Positions 36,347 through 48,400 of a DNA stretch of 64,000 nucleotides are shown piece after piece; position 1 is the stretch's first letter, and every line of letters begins with the position of its first letter. The stretch is from Membranipora membranacea (Eukaryota > Bryozoa > Gymnolaemata > Cheilostomatida > Membraniporidae). The DNA lies in assembly GCA_914767715.1 (NCBI GenBank), contig OU612067.1, forward strand, positions 5,022,001 through 5,086,000. Reading direction: 5' to 3'. The notes below the pieces were generated by a model, which saw nothing but the letters and a program-made list of their open reading frames with translations, did not search any database and had not been told where the DNA came from. The translations under genes were made by a program, and so were the position numbers.

Positions 36347-37678
36347 GGACCAGTCCGACAACAGTCACAGAAACGAAGCCTGCCGAAACCTGCCTTGGAA
36401 CTTCAAGCAGTTCTACTGTAGCTACAGAATCACTGATTTCTTTTAACACAGCAGCCGAACTCAGAATTAGAGAAAGCTTTGTGACAGATAATAAAGAAGC
36501 GCTGACTGATAAATCAACCATAAGAAGTCTGACAGCGATATGCGTCATTCTGGGATTACTTCTGGTTATAATAACAATTGTCTTCTCTTTTCTTCTTATC
36601 AGAGCGTACAGACTAAGGTAAGAATCAGCAATCAGAATAAAAAGGAGGTTGAGAGCTGCGATCGCAGTAATTCAATTAAAATTTTCTGATGCCATCATCA
36701 TTCAGATTCATAAGTTGAACGTAATGACCATTGCTGCGGCCACATCTTCGAGAAGAATATTATAAACATATTATTTGAATTTGAAACTATAAAACCAAAA
36801 CTCTGGTTGGCTCCTAAATTAAGTTCTCAGCATACATGATTGCACAAAAGTCATCACACTGTTTGATCATTGATTTGTTACAGTTGCAACTCATGTTTTG
36901 GAAAGCCTGAGTATAGAGAAAAGAGTGGAGCACACAATGCTGCTTATGCTATCACCGCCGCAGGTTTGTAGACACACCAACCAATATTTGAGATACTTCC
37001 TGGTTCAAAAACTCTGATCATCATAATGTTCTGATATTTAGAGGAATCTTGAATATTATCAATTCAACCTCTTATATCCTCCAAGTCTATGTCAGCAGCA
37101 ATCTCTCCCAAACTAAGAAATCGCTATCCACTAGTTTTTACTCATCAAACTAATATTTTGCTTTTTGCCACGCTCCCTTTATGGTGCCGCTCATTTAAAA
37201 TCTGATATTTTGGTAGTCAATGGCCATAATGGCGGTAGAGAAGATAACTCACAAGACCACAACTACTGCTACATGGACCAAGAGCTGGGCAGAGAAAGAG
37301 CTTCAGAGGGTGGTTACACTGTTCCAAGAGCATCTAATGAAGAACACATGTTTATGTCAAGACAGGCGAACAAGGTGATGAATATGAGGATGCAGGGGCA
37401 CCTGACAATGTATATAATCTAGCTGATAACGCATCTGACCCTGTCTGTCATGCACTGGAGCCTTCAGCGCCACCAGCATCAAATCAAAGTACAGACACCC
37501 AACAGTCGCCATCCCCTTACAGTTTTCTGAAGACACAGAACAACATGAAACAAATATGAGAGCAGATGAAGCTAATGGATATGGCGATGTCTCAAAGTTG
37601 ACTGCTGTTGAACACGTCAGACAGTCAGAAAGGGGCATGGAAGGAGAGCATGCTGGAAATGGTCAAAACAGGAAGTGA
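36347..37678 (+). CDS. Single-pass membrane protein with tyrosine-containing tail, 3' exons
   Basis: Four plus-strand exons with matching phases: 36347-36617, 36884-36963, 37217-37374 and 37523-37678. The first encodes a Thr/Ser-rich stalk and a strong transmembrane helix (AICVILGLLLVIITIVFSFL) with a basic stop (LIRAYRLR). The rest form the cytoplasmic tail: KPEYREKSGAHNAAYAI, NYCYMDQELG, GYTVPRASNEE, then FSEDTEQHETN and ANGYGDVSKL, ending NRK at 37678. An alternative acceptor at 37366, in phase with exon 36884-36963, opens another frame (GEQGDEYEDAGAPDNVYNL) to a stop at 37559. The N-terminal ectodomain is unresolved. It points away from the NHL receptor gene and resembles it in overall design (stalk, TM, tyrosine tail), but I see no sequence homology. 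Family unknown. Confidence 0.6.
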
Positions 37679-38512
37679 AGTTAATATCTAATGATATGTA
37701 TGTATCATCTAAAAACGGTGTATAAGTTAAGAAAATTACATAAAAAAATTATGAAAATAGATAAAATTTTATTCACCAGCTCAAAACCATAAATATCGTT
37801 TGCTGTTTTTTCAGCCTAATGAATCATTTTTAATAAAAAGCCTGTCACATAGGAAAGTCAGAGCTAGATTCACATCGATGCTGATAGTGTCACTATACCT
37901 GGCTTTTTTCATATTATATAATTCAAAATATAGTGGTGTATATTTATACCAAATCATGCTTACTTTCCACCAAGTATATGACATGTGCAATGGTTGATGA
38001 GCTTCAGCTCCTCATGGTGCTTTTTGTCTGCTCTATGAACTGGAGGAACAAAAGGAAAAGAAGGGGGAGGGTCATATCAGATCTACTAAATAGAGATCCG
38101 TCGTTGGGTTGTTGAGTTTGGTAACTGATTGATATAAAGGCATTTTCATATCAACTATCAGTTATCCAGTTATCACCTAGTTATCACCTAGTTATCAGCC
38201 AACAAGGCCCCAAAGAGTAAAACCATGATAATCAATACTAACTTACTTCCGTTAGATCGGAGTGAAACAGGAATCAGGTACTAGGTTAACATATCCAACT
38301 GAGGTTCGTTTATTTTTGGGCAAAGCTTATCAACAAATGCGTTTAAGGTATCTAAAACCATGATTTACTATATCTGTTTCATTCTCACAATTACTGAGTA
38401 TGATAAAGGTGTTTGATGGTCAGTATCGGGATAATTTAACTTGTGATAATCGGGGAAACCCTGTGATGATGCCAGAAAGATAAATTGTGTTATCAAAGCT
38501 AGGTCGTAGTTT
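37679..38512. other. Non-coding stretch
   Basis: Probable 3' untranslated region of the TM gene followed by intergenic DNA. A short tandem of CACCTAGTTAT occurs at about 38175-38196. Confidence 0.35.
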
Positions 38513-38787
38513 GTTAACAGGTTAGAGCACACCTTCAGTGGACCGGACTGCAGCTGGATTGGCACCGACAACCTTCAATACTTGCATGGTTACTTGCACC
38601 GGAAATGAAAGAGTGGACCAAACTTACTTAATCAATATAAATAGGATAAAAAAAGGCTTAACCAGGGAGAATGGCCCATCGCCTCAGGCTCAACCAAAAT
38701 TGTTGTGCGTGACATCGTGCTGACAAGCTGCTTGTGAAAATTTCTCTCTCTCTTGATTAAAAACTGTAAATAATCACTGGATATCAT

Positions 38788-40326
38788 ATGGAAGACAGTG
38801 CTTTAAGTTCTAAAAAGCGGAAGCGAGATGACCAAGATGACGATCAGCAAGAAAACAAAAAAGAAATGCCGTATTATTTAAACAAACTCAGAGCACTTCA
38901 AAAAAAGCTGGACTCAACAACTCAAGACAACAGCATCGAAATCAAAGGTACTCTTGACAACATTCAAATCGTACTGGTGTGCAATTCTGCAACATACGAG
39001 GTTGTCAAAGCTAACTTCCAGTCCTCGTTAAAAGAGCAAGGACTTTACACCTCTTTACAGACCAACAGGGATCAAACAAAAACAACTGTAGTCGCTGTAG
39101 TGGTCACAGTTAAAACCAAGAAGAAAGGAAAAAAATCTTTATACACTACGAACTTTTATAATACAACATCTACCATACTTGTCAATGGTATTAAGGACAA
39201 AGATATTTTCCTTGACCACTACACTAAACTTATCAATGACATTCCTGAACATACTATAAATGCATTGAATGCCACCATTCAACAGAAATGTAAAGAATTC
39301 ATTACATCCGAGCAAGGCATGAATGCGGCAGAAGTTCAACTACCAAGTCTGGAAAACGGCTACACGTCCAATCAAAGCTCCAGCACATCAGTTGCCATGG
39401 AAAGCACCAGCTCTCACAATCATCAAAGAACATCAGGCAACACATGTGAATCATGCAGCAATATCCAAAGCCTCATCAGCGTCATGATGAGCAAAATCTC
39501 GGAGCTAGAAAAAAAAGTTAAACAACAAAGCACTTTAATACAGAAACTTGTTGACCAACAACCAATAACCGATCAAATACAACATCAATTCGACCAACTT
39601 GAAACCAGCATCAACAAACATCTAACAAGTAAATTGGAATGCAATTCAAATTCCTCACCACGTGAAAAAGTTTCTCCCAACAATCAAACAGCATCAGCAC
39701 AACACTGGGCTAACTATAATCATCAGCAACTTAATCTGCCATCAACTTCCTCAACAAACAACAACAATCGAACCAGCATGAGAACACAACCCCCAAAAGA
39801 ACAAAAAATAGACAACAGTTTCCGCCCTATAGACAATCTTGTCATAGATATTAAGAAGGACTCCATGACCTACAGCAACTTTAACCAAGATACCATCAGA
39901 CGCACCCTCAACAAAACCTTTGGGCCAATCATAATAGAAAAGGTTACCAGATATAACTTCAATACAAACAAACCCAAAATTATGATACAGTTCAACCACC
40001 AAGAAACAAGAAACAACATCCTACGCAAATGGAACACTGATCTATTTGGTGGATCAAGTATACGCCAAACAATCGACCCGAGGTCCCTGACAGAAAATAT
40101 GGGTATGTTGAAAGGTGTCCCACTAGATGCTGAGGACAGCACTGTAATAAATGATATAAAAGTGCTCTACCCTCATGCTACGTCAGAAAGAATTTTTAAG
40201 GAGGGCAAACCAATGAGAATGTTCAAAATTAAGTTCCATTCTCATGATGATTTTCTTTTTTCTATTAAAAATGGCATTTGTCTCCAATCACAAAGTGTTA
40301 AATGTCAATTTGAGCAAATGAGATAA
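38788..40326 (+). CDS. LINE ORF1 protein (nucleic-acid-binding, RRM-like)
   Basis: 512 codons, one frame. The N-terminus is basic/acidic with KKRKRDDQDDD (possible nuclear signal). The centre is rich in S, N and Q. A CESC pair near residue 222 precedes a predicted coiled coil (MMSKISELEKKVKQQSTLIQ, about 235-255). The C-terminal half (about 350-512) contains strand-helix patterns such as KIMIQFNHQETR and FKIKFHSHDDF that fit the non-canonical RRM folds of gag-like LINE ORF1 proteins. Its expected role is to bind the element's RNA and act as a chaperone in the ribonucleoprotein. The stop codon TAA shares its last base with the ATG of ORF2. Confidence 0.8.
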   Translation: MEDSALSSKKRKRDDQDDDQQENKKEMPYYLNKLRALQKKLDSTTQDNSIEIKGTLDNIQIVLVCNSATYEVVKANFQSSLKEQGLYTSLQTNRDQTKTTVVAVVVTVKTKKKGKKSLYTTNFYNTTSTILVNGIKDKDIFLDHYTKLINDIPEHTINALNATIQQKCKEFITSEQGMNAAEVQLPSLENGYTSNQSSSTSVAMESTSSHNHQRTSGNTCESCSNIQSLISVMMSKISELEKKVKQQSTLIQKLVDQQPITDQIQHQFDQLETSINKHLTSKLECNSNSSPREKVSPNNQTASAQHWANYNHQQLNLPSTSSTNNNNRTSMRTQPPKEQKIDNSFRPIDNLVIDIKKDSMTYSNFNQDTIRRTLNKTFGPIIIEKVTRYNFNTNKPKIMIQFNHQETRNNILRKWNTDLFGGSSIRQTIDPRSLTENMGMLKGVPLDAEDSTVINDIKVLYPHATSERIFKEGKPMRMFKIKFHSHDDFLFSIKNGICLQSQSVKCQFEQMR

Positions 40327-43082
40327 TGAATTCTGAATTTGCATTTTTGAATGTCCGTGGAATCACCAGCAAAATAGAGGAGATAAAATCAATTTTGCAT
40401 CAACGTAAATTCGCGATTCTAGGATTAGCAGAAACATTTTTGAATGAGCATGATGGTGTTGGTATTTATGCGGTGCCAGGTTATCAGGTGATTAGGAGAG
40501 ATCGGGGATATGGTTACGGTGGTGGTCTCATTGTCTACATACATGAATCCGTGCAATTCGAACATCTTGCAGATTTTGACAATAACATGCCTGAGTCTAT
40601 AACTATCAAAGTAAAGCCAAGTACAAATGAAAGTTGTTTAGTCTCATTTATATACAGACCTCCCAACTCCAAGTCCGCATGGTATGATCTTGCTTACGAA
40701 TACTTTGAAAAAGCTTTTTCACTGTATAATGAAATGATTATACTTGGAGATTTTAACATCAACATCCTTGAAAAAAGAAGCAACAGAAAGTGGTTGAATA
40801 TTGTTAAATCTTTTTCCTTCCGTCAATTGATCTCGGAGCCAACAAGAGTTACAGAAACATCCAGCACCCTGATCGATCACATATACACAAATCTGCCCTC
40901 AGATATGTCAGAGAGTGGAATTATAAAATATGGAATGAGTGATCATTACTTAGTTTTCATTAAAATTTTATTTTCCGCATTAAAGGTAAAAGCAAAAAGA
41001 ACATCATTTGAATTCAATGACTATTCCAAATTTACAAACCAGAATATACGTGACCTTTTTTCAGGTCGTCACTTTAATGATGTATTGTGTGAGAATACTG
41101 TAGACCGTATGTATGCAAGATTTAATGACACCTATAGTTCATTAATCAAAACACTTGTCATCACCAAGAAAAGATTTGTAAAAACTGCTCAACTGCCCAA
41201 ATGGTTAGATGATGAGGTAAAATCACACATGCTTTTGCGTGATAGATTGAAGAGAGAGGGCAAATGGGAAGAATACAAAATTCAACGCAATTATGTTACA
41301 AATTTGATTAAGAAGAAGAAAAAATCCGTTATTTCAGATATAATTAAAAATAACAAAAATAACACCAAACCTGTTTGGGAAGCTTTAGGAATCAATCAAA
41401 CTAAAATTTCACCGATGGTCAGTATCGGTGGTTTATCCCCTGATGAATTGAACAGACACTTTACATCGATTGCAAAATCCATAACCAAAGACATCCCTGA
41501 TTCCCATGAATATAACATGATTAGACCAGTGACAACCCAAACGTTTTCTCAATTGACTCGCTTTACTCCAGAAATTTGTTTCAAATACTTAAAAAACATT
41601 TCTGACAATAAAGCAACTGGTCATGATGGTATATCTGTTAAGGTTTTGAAGAAAACATGGCCTTACATATGCGACATTGTAACTGACATGTTCAATAGAG
41701 CATTAATAGAGGGTGTATTTCCTTCACAGTGGAAAACCGCAAGAGTAATTCCTATTCATAAGGGTGGAGATATCAAAGATCCATCTAATTATCGCCCTAT
41801 ATCAATACTTCCTGTGCTATCTAAGATTTTTGAGAAACATGTGAATTACCAAATTCAAAAATATCTCACCACAAACAAACTTCTTCACAAATTACAATGC
41901 GGATTTAGAGAAGGTTATTCCTGTGTTGATTCCCTACACAAACTCATTTCTGACTGTTTGTCAGCCAGATCAGATGGTCACTTTGTTGCTATGATGTTTT
42001 TGGATTTCAAAAAAGCTTTTGACTGCGTCAACCATAAAATTCTTCTGAAAAAATTGACAATGTATGGTATAACGGGCAAACTGCACTCTCTCATAAAATC
42101 TTTCCTAACAGATAGGACACAATTTGTAGCTATACAACAAGGTGCAAAAAGTTCAAAAATTCTTCCAATGGACATTGGTGTCCCCCAAGGCTCAATTCTG
42201 GCACCAAGTTTATTCCTCATATACGTCAATGATCTTTTATCCTACACATTACATTCCAAGGCATTTGCCTACGCTGATGATACAGTTTTCGTATCAAAAT
42301 CTGACAACTTTGATACACTTAATGATTTATGTGATACTGATCTACACTTGATAGAAAGTTGGTGTAGGAATAATAGGATGTTGATAAACATAAAAAAATC
42401 TCACTATATGCTTGTACAACCCACTCATAGAGCCACATCTCTAGATTTAGATCTAAAAATTAACCATAAAAAACTAAACCGAAATGCCAATACCAAACTC
42501 CTTGGTTTTACTTTGAATGACTCATTGACATGGGACGATCATGTAGACCAGATTTGCATCAAAATAAACAAAAGTTTGGCATTATTCCAGAAATGCAGGG
42601 CATTCCTAGATAGTAAATCATCTCGTAACTTTTATTTCCAGTATGTCTTTTGTCATATGATATATGGCATCCGCATATATGGCAACCTATCACCACAATA
42701 TATTCTTGAAAGAATATACTTGCTCCAAAAGAGGGCTTTCCGCCTAATAGCAAATGTCAGCCACATACCATATCATCTAATACATACAAGAGATTTACAT
42801 ACATCTCTTGGTCTGATTCCTTTTCCTCTCCTTGCTGGTCATTTCACCTGTATTTTTGGTTTCCAAATTTTGCATTTGATTGCACCTGACTTTCTTTTGG
42901 AAGGCTTTATTCCAGCTAGCTCTAAAACCTTTTTTAGAGACAGATACCTATTACATTATCACACTGATCAATTAAGACAAAAAATCACTACAACTTTTAA
43001 CTCTTTACCAATTCAGATACGCTCAGCAACCAAACTCACTCATTTTAAACAACAACTATCAAAGCACTTTATATCCTATTAA
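40326..43082 (+). CDS. LINE ORF2 protein: APE endonuclease and reverse transcriptase
   Basis: 918 codons without interruption. The endonuclease (about 1-220) has FLNVRGITSK, LAETFL (catalytic Glu), VIRRDRGYGYGGGLIVYI, ILGDFNINIL (Asp/Asn), LIDHIYTNL and the terminal SDHYLVF. The reverse transcriptase (about 420-720) has KATGHDGISVKVLKK, RPISILPVLSKIFEK, MFLDFKKAFDCVNHKILLKK (motif A), GVPQGSILAPSLFLIYVNDL (motif B) and FAYADDTVFVS (motif C). A C-terminal thumb region follows with LLGFTLNDSLTW and LLQKRAFRLI. All key residues I can check are present. The ATG lies in TAATG with the ORF1 stop, suggesting stop-restart translation as known for SART1-type LINEs. The family fits the CR1/L2 superfamily. 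Confidence 0.92.
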   Translation: MNSEFAFLNVRGITSKIEEIKSILHQRKFAILGLAETFLNEHDGVGIYAVPGYQVIRRDRGYGYGGGLIVYIHESVQFEHLADFDNNMPESITIKVKPSTNESCLVSFIYRPPNSKSAWYDLAYEYFEKAFSLYNEMIILGDFNINILEKRSNRKWLNIVKSFSFRQLISEPTRVTETSSTLIDHIYTNLPSDMSESGIIKYGMSDHYLVFIKILFSALKVKAKRTSFEFNDYSKFTNQNIRDLFSGRHFNDVLCENTVDRMYARFNDTYSSLIKTLVITKKRFVKTAQLPKWLDDEVKSHMLLRDRLKREGKWEEYKIQRNYVTNLIKKKKKSVISDIIKNNKNNTKPVWEALGINQTKISPMVSIGGLSPDELNRHFTSIAKSITKDIPDSHEYNMIRPVTTQTFSQLTRFTPEICFKYLKNISDNKATGHDGISVKVLKKTWPYICDIVTDMFNRALIEGVFPSQWKTARVIPIHKGGDIKDPSNYRPISILPVLSKIFEKHVNYQIQKYLTTNKLLHKLQCGFREGYSCVDSLHKLISDCLSARSDGHFVAMMFLDFKKAFDCVNHKILLKKLTMYGITGKLHSLIKSFLTDRTQFVAIQQGAKSSKILPMDIGVPQGSILAPSLFLIYVNDLLSYTLHSKAFAYADDTVFVSKSDNFDTLNDLCDTDLHLIESWCRNNRMLINIKKSHYMLVQPTHRATSLDLDLKINHKKLNRNANTKLLGFTLNDSLTWDDHVDQICIKINKSLALFQKCRAFLDSKSSRNFYFQYVFCHMIYGIRIYGNLSPQYILERIYLLQKRAFRLIANVSHIPYHLIHTRDLHTSLGLIPFPLLAGHFTCIFGFQILHLIAPDFLLEGFIPASSKTFFRDRYLLHYHTDQLRQKITTTFNSLPIQIRSATKLTHFKQQLSKHFISY

Positions 43083-43231
43083 TTCTTGTTACTTGAGTAT
43101 TTTTTCTCTCCGCTTAAGTTTTTTCTTTTTTGTTCTGTCACTGCATGAAAAACATTCCTAAAGATGATGTAGAATGACAATAAAAGTATATATAACCAAC
43201 TGCTTATCCACAAGCAAGACTGGTTAACAGG

Positions 43232-45427
43232 GTGAGAGTTGTGTTCTGTCACACAAAGAAATGACAACTCCTGTAGTGATTATGCACAACTACAATTGTT
43301 AAGGACAAACAAAGGTCATAGTTGTGAGGCTACATTAAAAGTATCGGGGCTATTCTTGACCCCCTTCACTGACACTCGAGTGGTAATCAGGCAATGCCCA
43401 TCATCAGAGATAGTTTTATTCTTAGCAATGTTGTACTCTCAACTCTTGTCCGGTTCATGTTTGAAGATGTATATGACTTCTAGATTAGTGCTATCAGAAC
43501 CTTATCTATCACTGGTGATTTGTACAGCTGTTTGATTTGTATCATTCTGTCTATCTTAGCCTTATTTATCTCATAAAATCCACACTGTAGTGTATGTATA
43601 TAAAAATTTGTTTTTTAAAAACTAAAGTCAGTAAAGATTTGAAAACAAAAAAGGGGCCTATATATATTATCTATTTATCTTTGACTCTGATGACTTGTTT
43701 CTGTTGTTGTTTATTTGGTTTAGTTAACTAACTTTCATTGACACTTCAGTAATTTGGATTACTAAGTTACTATCACTATCAGTCACGGCCAAACTAGGCA
43801 TTAGTAGGTATGTGTTATACTAACATTCAAAACGTCCACTAGTTTTTAAAGATTATACTGTAACTGTCATAGCATGAATTCCATGAAATTCAAAGGTTAA
43901 GAGACTATTGATTACTGCCTTTGAAATCGGGTCATCTGTGCAAAATGATCTGTGTCTATGCAAGGAGTTGAACTTGGTCTACGCATTGTCCTCAAAACAA
44001 GTCTTAGGCCAGCATCGCCTCAAGAAAAACCTCATGTCGCCTCAAGATTGCCCTATAACATCTCAAACTGCCTCAAAATGTCTCAAGAATGCCTCTTTTG
44101 ATGTGAGTTTCACACATTCGACACCAGTGACAGGTCGAATGGTCCCTTTCAGAACTGGTAAATATATTGTAATGGGCATGATGACTGGCCACACTGATCT
44201 AATGGTTTTTTTACACAAAGTGACCGGGGCCGGCTTTCAAACACGGCCTGGCATCCTTATTTGGCAGTAGTAACGTATTGGTTGTGTTTTCTCCCTTTCA
44301 ATTTACCACAAAATATGTTTATATTTCCACTAGTATCACTAAAAAGTGGAAAGACCCATTAAAAGCAACACCATGCTGTTTTAGATATAAGTAGTAAAGT
44401 TCAATCAGTGGGCTGAGTGAAAGGTATATAGGCCTAATGTACTCTGTATCATAACAGAAAAACTAAAGGACCCACAACTAATGATGTAAATGTAATCGAG
44501 AAATTGGCCATATTTAACGTTAGGTTGTGAACTCAAATTACTACACTGTGAACATGATTATTGAATTGTAAAATTTGTAATGCCAAGTGACAGTTTTCAT
44601 AGACTGTAGCTCCCATGTGGTTTTCAATGTATCCAAGCCTTCAATTGCTCCATGAATTAGGAGTCAGCTGGCTAGGTCTCTTCTCTTCTTTTATCAAGGG
44701 GTGATCATGACCTCATAAGTAATAGGTTTTACCAGAATTAAACTTGCAGCATAACCTGTCTGAATGGCATTCAGAAAATTACTGCATCATCTCAGAGGTC
44801 TATGTGGAAGGATTCCCTGTAGTCACTCGTGCCAGAAAAAAAGAGAGAACAACATGTAGTACACAGGAGTTTTTTACCTTTACTATATTATAAGGACAGT
44901 ACCCTAGATATGCCTCATTGTCCACAATAATTATGCTTCTTTTATCTACTATCAGAAGAGTTTTATGCTATAGTCTTGAGGTTGACCATTGTTTTTGGAT
45001 GTAAATTAAATAGAATCCGTCAATTTTCAGCCGATATTTCAAAAAAGAAAATCAGAGATAACAGCATGATAAAATATGTTGTTTGGGTGTTATTTGATGG
45101 AGATATTAACCCTATTTTGGAGTGGCCGAGTCTCATCGTTTGATATGTAGGCCCAAGTGTGGGAGAAAATCATCCTGTACCTTGAAATGTTTGAAGGCAT
45201 ATTCAGAGGTAATATAATAGCCAAAGGATGCAGGGAAATATGTGGCAGTATGTATTGGCTTGAACTTTTTATCAGCTTTTTGATGATTTGTGATTTTGGT
45301 TTACAGTTGGTACTACACTGCGAAGAAAGAAGAAAACTCACCATTCTAAAGATCATCAGAAGTGATATGAAATTATAGGTTTGTTGTCTCAGATAGAAAA
45401 ATTGCCTCCAGGCCATAAGTAGAGACT
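43232..45427. other. Non-coding stretch
   Basis: No supported exon. Around 44000-44100 a short motif (GCCTCAAGA and variants) repeats five or six times. Around 44220-44260 a GC-rich piece with CTTTCAAACACGG looks faintly like a reversed tRNA-derived SINE end. Neither is strong. Confidence 0.35.
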
Positions 45428-48400
45428 ATGGCAGAAGACAACGATGATAATATTCTCATTGACTTGGATGAAGAACAGACGCCACAAAAACGAAAAAGCG
45501 AGGCCTCAGACTTCGTACCAAAACCAAGACTTAACCTTCCAACACAAGTCACTAAACTTGTGACATGTGCCAGGTCACCTAATGACAGTCCTAGACTGGT
45601 GCTACAGGATGTCTCACTGACAGTAGCTGTAGTCCCTGAAAGGCGACATAGCTATCTATCTAATGGAGCACCTGATACAGAAGAAGTTACTATCGTGCAA
45701 ACAGGGATCTGCAGCTCTCTACCAAAATCAGTCACGCTGAACACTGGTGATGAATGCCCAAAACATGAACCTACTTCTGTGAGTTAGAATTGAAGGCTGC
45801 AGAACATCAGTTTATGGCCGTGTGTGTAGGTGGTAAATTACTGAAATTCCATGATTGAATCATGTCCCATTAACTGGCAGGGTGCGCTGCATGATAATGT
45901 GTCATGATCATGTGTTTCAAATGAATACCGGTCTAAATCTAGGGGCCTAAGGTTAACACTATCTTCCTCAATCGTTTTCTAGTTTTAGTTTTCTAGAGAT
46001 AGCACATGTGAGCGCAGCGGCAATTACCCAACATTGATATTATTTACAAGAATGATCAAAAAGATTGATTACATAAGCTTTGAGCTGAAAGTTGCTCACT
46101 CTCACTTAGTGACCCTGCAAAAAATTGCAACCGCTAGTTCTAAGTCTAACTGGGGTAGTAGCCATCAAGCTACATATTGTCCAAAAATGGAACTTGGCCA
46201 GCAGTATCTTAACCCATAGGATAAGAGTGCAGTGACTTCCTACAACTCCATTGAATACAAATCTTAATCTCTATATCTACCCTGATAAATGATCACAAAG
46301 TAATGATAGCGATGTTATAATTGAGGTGATTATCTGGTTCTCTTTATCTACCCTGATATATGATCACAACAATGATAGCGATTTTATAATTGAGGTGATT
46401 ATCTGGTTCTCTTTATTTTGCAGCACATATAAAAGATTGATATCTGAGTGGAGTGCAGAAGATCAGCTGGATGAGATAGATTATGATCAGTCTAAGCATA
46501 AAGGATTATGCAGGTAGTACCCTTGGCATAGTGTTAGAGACAGCATTGTAAATGAACGCAATATCTCTCAAATGGTTGAGGAGGCCAATTTATTAATGAG
46601 GGTACCCACCCAACCCTCTTATTATGACCTGAATATTTTCTTGGCATTTCGTGACATGAAAGATACTCAGATACCTATTCAACGGAGTATAATGGTTATC
46701 AATAGTGAATGTGTTGTTTAGTGAATGTGTTTTTCATGCTATGGCTGCCCATTTTTGCTCAGTAGAAGAAAAGGATCATCTGATAACCCTTAACTACGAT
46801 CATGATAAGATCTGACTTATGATTCGATGGCCTCTCATAGGCTAGATAAATAATGAAAAAGTAGGTTCAGCTGTGGAAATGTGTAGAGAAATACTTGGTG
46901 GCTCTAAAGGAATAGGCTATTTTGGAGTAATACTTCCTTGAATGTACACTATTTTTAAACTGCTGAATTTAAGCTGAATGCTCGTTCAACATTTTGGCTA
47001 TCTGTTACTTATATTGCATTTATGTTTATTTCCTAAACTACATGCATGTGGTTGTGAAAGATCCGTACAGCAAACTTTATTACTGGTTCTGACTATTCTA
47101 AAGTATACCTCGGTGCACTGATGATCCTGGGATTAGGCCTAGGTATGTAGCCTACCGAGAGCAGTAGAATGAGAGAGATGATATCTCATCATATACCTGT
47201 CTGAAGGCTGTGTATACGGGTCTAACTTTGTTATTTTAATATGAGAGGTCTCTAACTCCTTAGTCTAAGTCTCTGCTGGTTTATTTTTCTAAACAATCTG
47301 ATGAAATTCTGTCCTGCTGCCCGCAGTTCTTACCAAATAAGAAAGTATATCATTTCATGATTGTCTGTGGTGCAGGCTTATCTAGATCATAAATAGTTGT
47401 CTTGCATGAAGTCTAAATTAAGCATTGAGCGAATAACAAGTTATAACTTAGGCAATAAAACACTCAAACATTAGATCCTCTTCTCAGGAAGAAATTGGTA
47501 TCTTATTTCTACCTCCCTCCTAAGCAAGCAGCAGAGGACTGTGGCATTTGAAGTTTGCCTCTCCCTCATGGCAGTAGTCCCTGGTTTATTTGATATGTAA
47601 ATCTCAAAGGAAATTGAAACTCTAAAAGCACCTGCCTCATCACACTGTTGAACAACAATGAACACATTTTTCTCGCCAAATAATGGAAAATTGAATAAGT
47701 TAACATTAATTCTGTTCTACGTAATTTCTCAGCTTTTATCTGTCAACAATGTATGTATATTTCTTTATTTCCTCTTTTTGTAGCATCATTCATGTTTGGT
47801 CTGGCTGTTGGTTCTTATGAGATGTCACAAGGCAGAGCATTTCATGATGGTAAGTTCTACTCAAACCCAAATCATCAAAAAATTTTGTCTGTAGGCCTGC
47901 CATGATTAAAATGAGAGTTTTCATCAAGAATGGCTGATCAATGTGCCTGGAAAAGTTATTTGATGGCTTGATGATATAATACACCCATAGACCTAATAAT
48001 AGACCTAGACAGGACACCATACACAGCTGAAGTGAGTCACTTAATTGTGGGGCGACATAACGACATTGGAAGGTGTAGAAGCAATGATGATATCATTGAT
48101 TTACTGTCTATAATCCAGCTTTTTTGTTCAAAACTCGGTCAATTTTGATCGATTCTGAATTTGAAAATTGCTTAACGATCAGCAGCATCTTGTCATCAAC
48201 TTGATGCTATTTCTTCATCAGTTAGTATCAAACTGTTCAAGACAAACTGCTAAATCTGTTGTAATTTTCAAACTCAAATCCGATCAAAATTGATCGAGTT
48301 ATCGACAAAATACCTGGATTTTGGACAGTAAATCAATGATAGCATCATTGCTTCTAGACCTTCCAATGTTACGTTGCCCACAACTAAATGCCTCAGTGCC

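Larger units (their letters stand above)
38513..43231 (+). mobile_element. Two-ORF LINE (CR1/L2 group), apparently intact
   Basis: The element contains an intact ORF1 and ORF2, about 4.3 kb of continuous coding sequence. Outer limits are tentative: GTTAACAGG occurs at 38513 (followed by TTAGAG) and at 43223 (followed by GTGAGAG) and could be an imperfect target duplication. A match of this length could arise by chance, so the ends may lie elsewhere. An AATAAA-like site lies at about 43181. Intact ORFs make it the youngest-looking LINE in the window. Confidence 0.7.

Noticed and set aside
38520-38620. Second copy of the tRNA-derived SINE
   Set aside because: Only ACCTTCAA and CTTGCATG are shared with the 30.9-31.1 kb repeat; no clear A or B box.
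38513-43231. GTTAACAGG pair as firm target duplication of the intact LINE
   Set aside because: Only nine exact bases, with an imperfect extension. With free choice of position on both sides such a match is not unlikely, so it is used only as a tentative limit.
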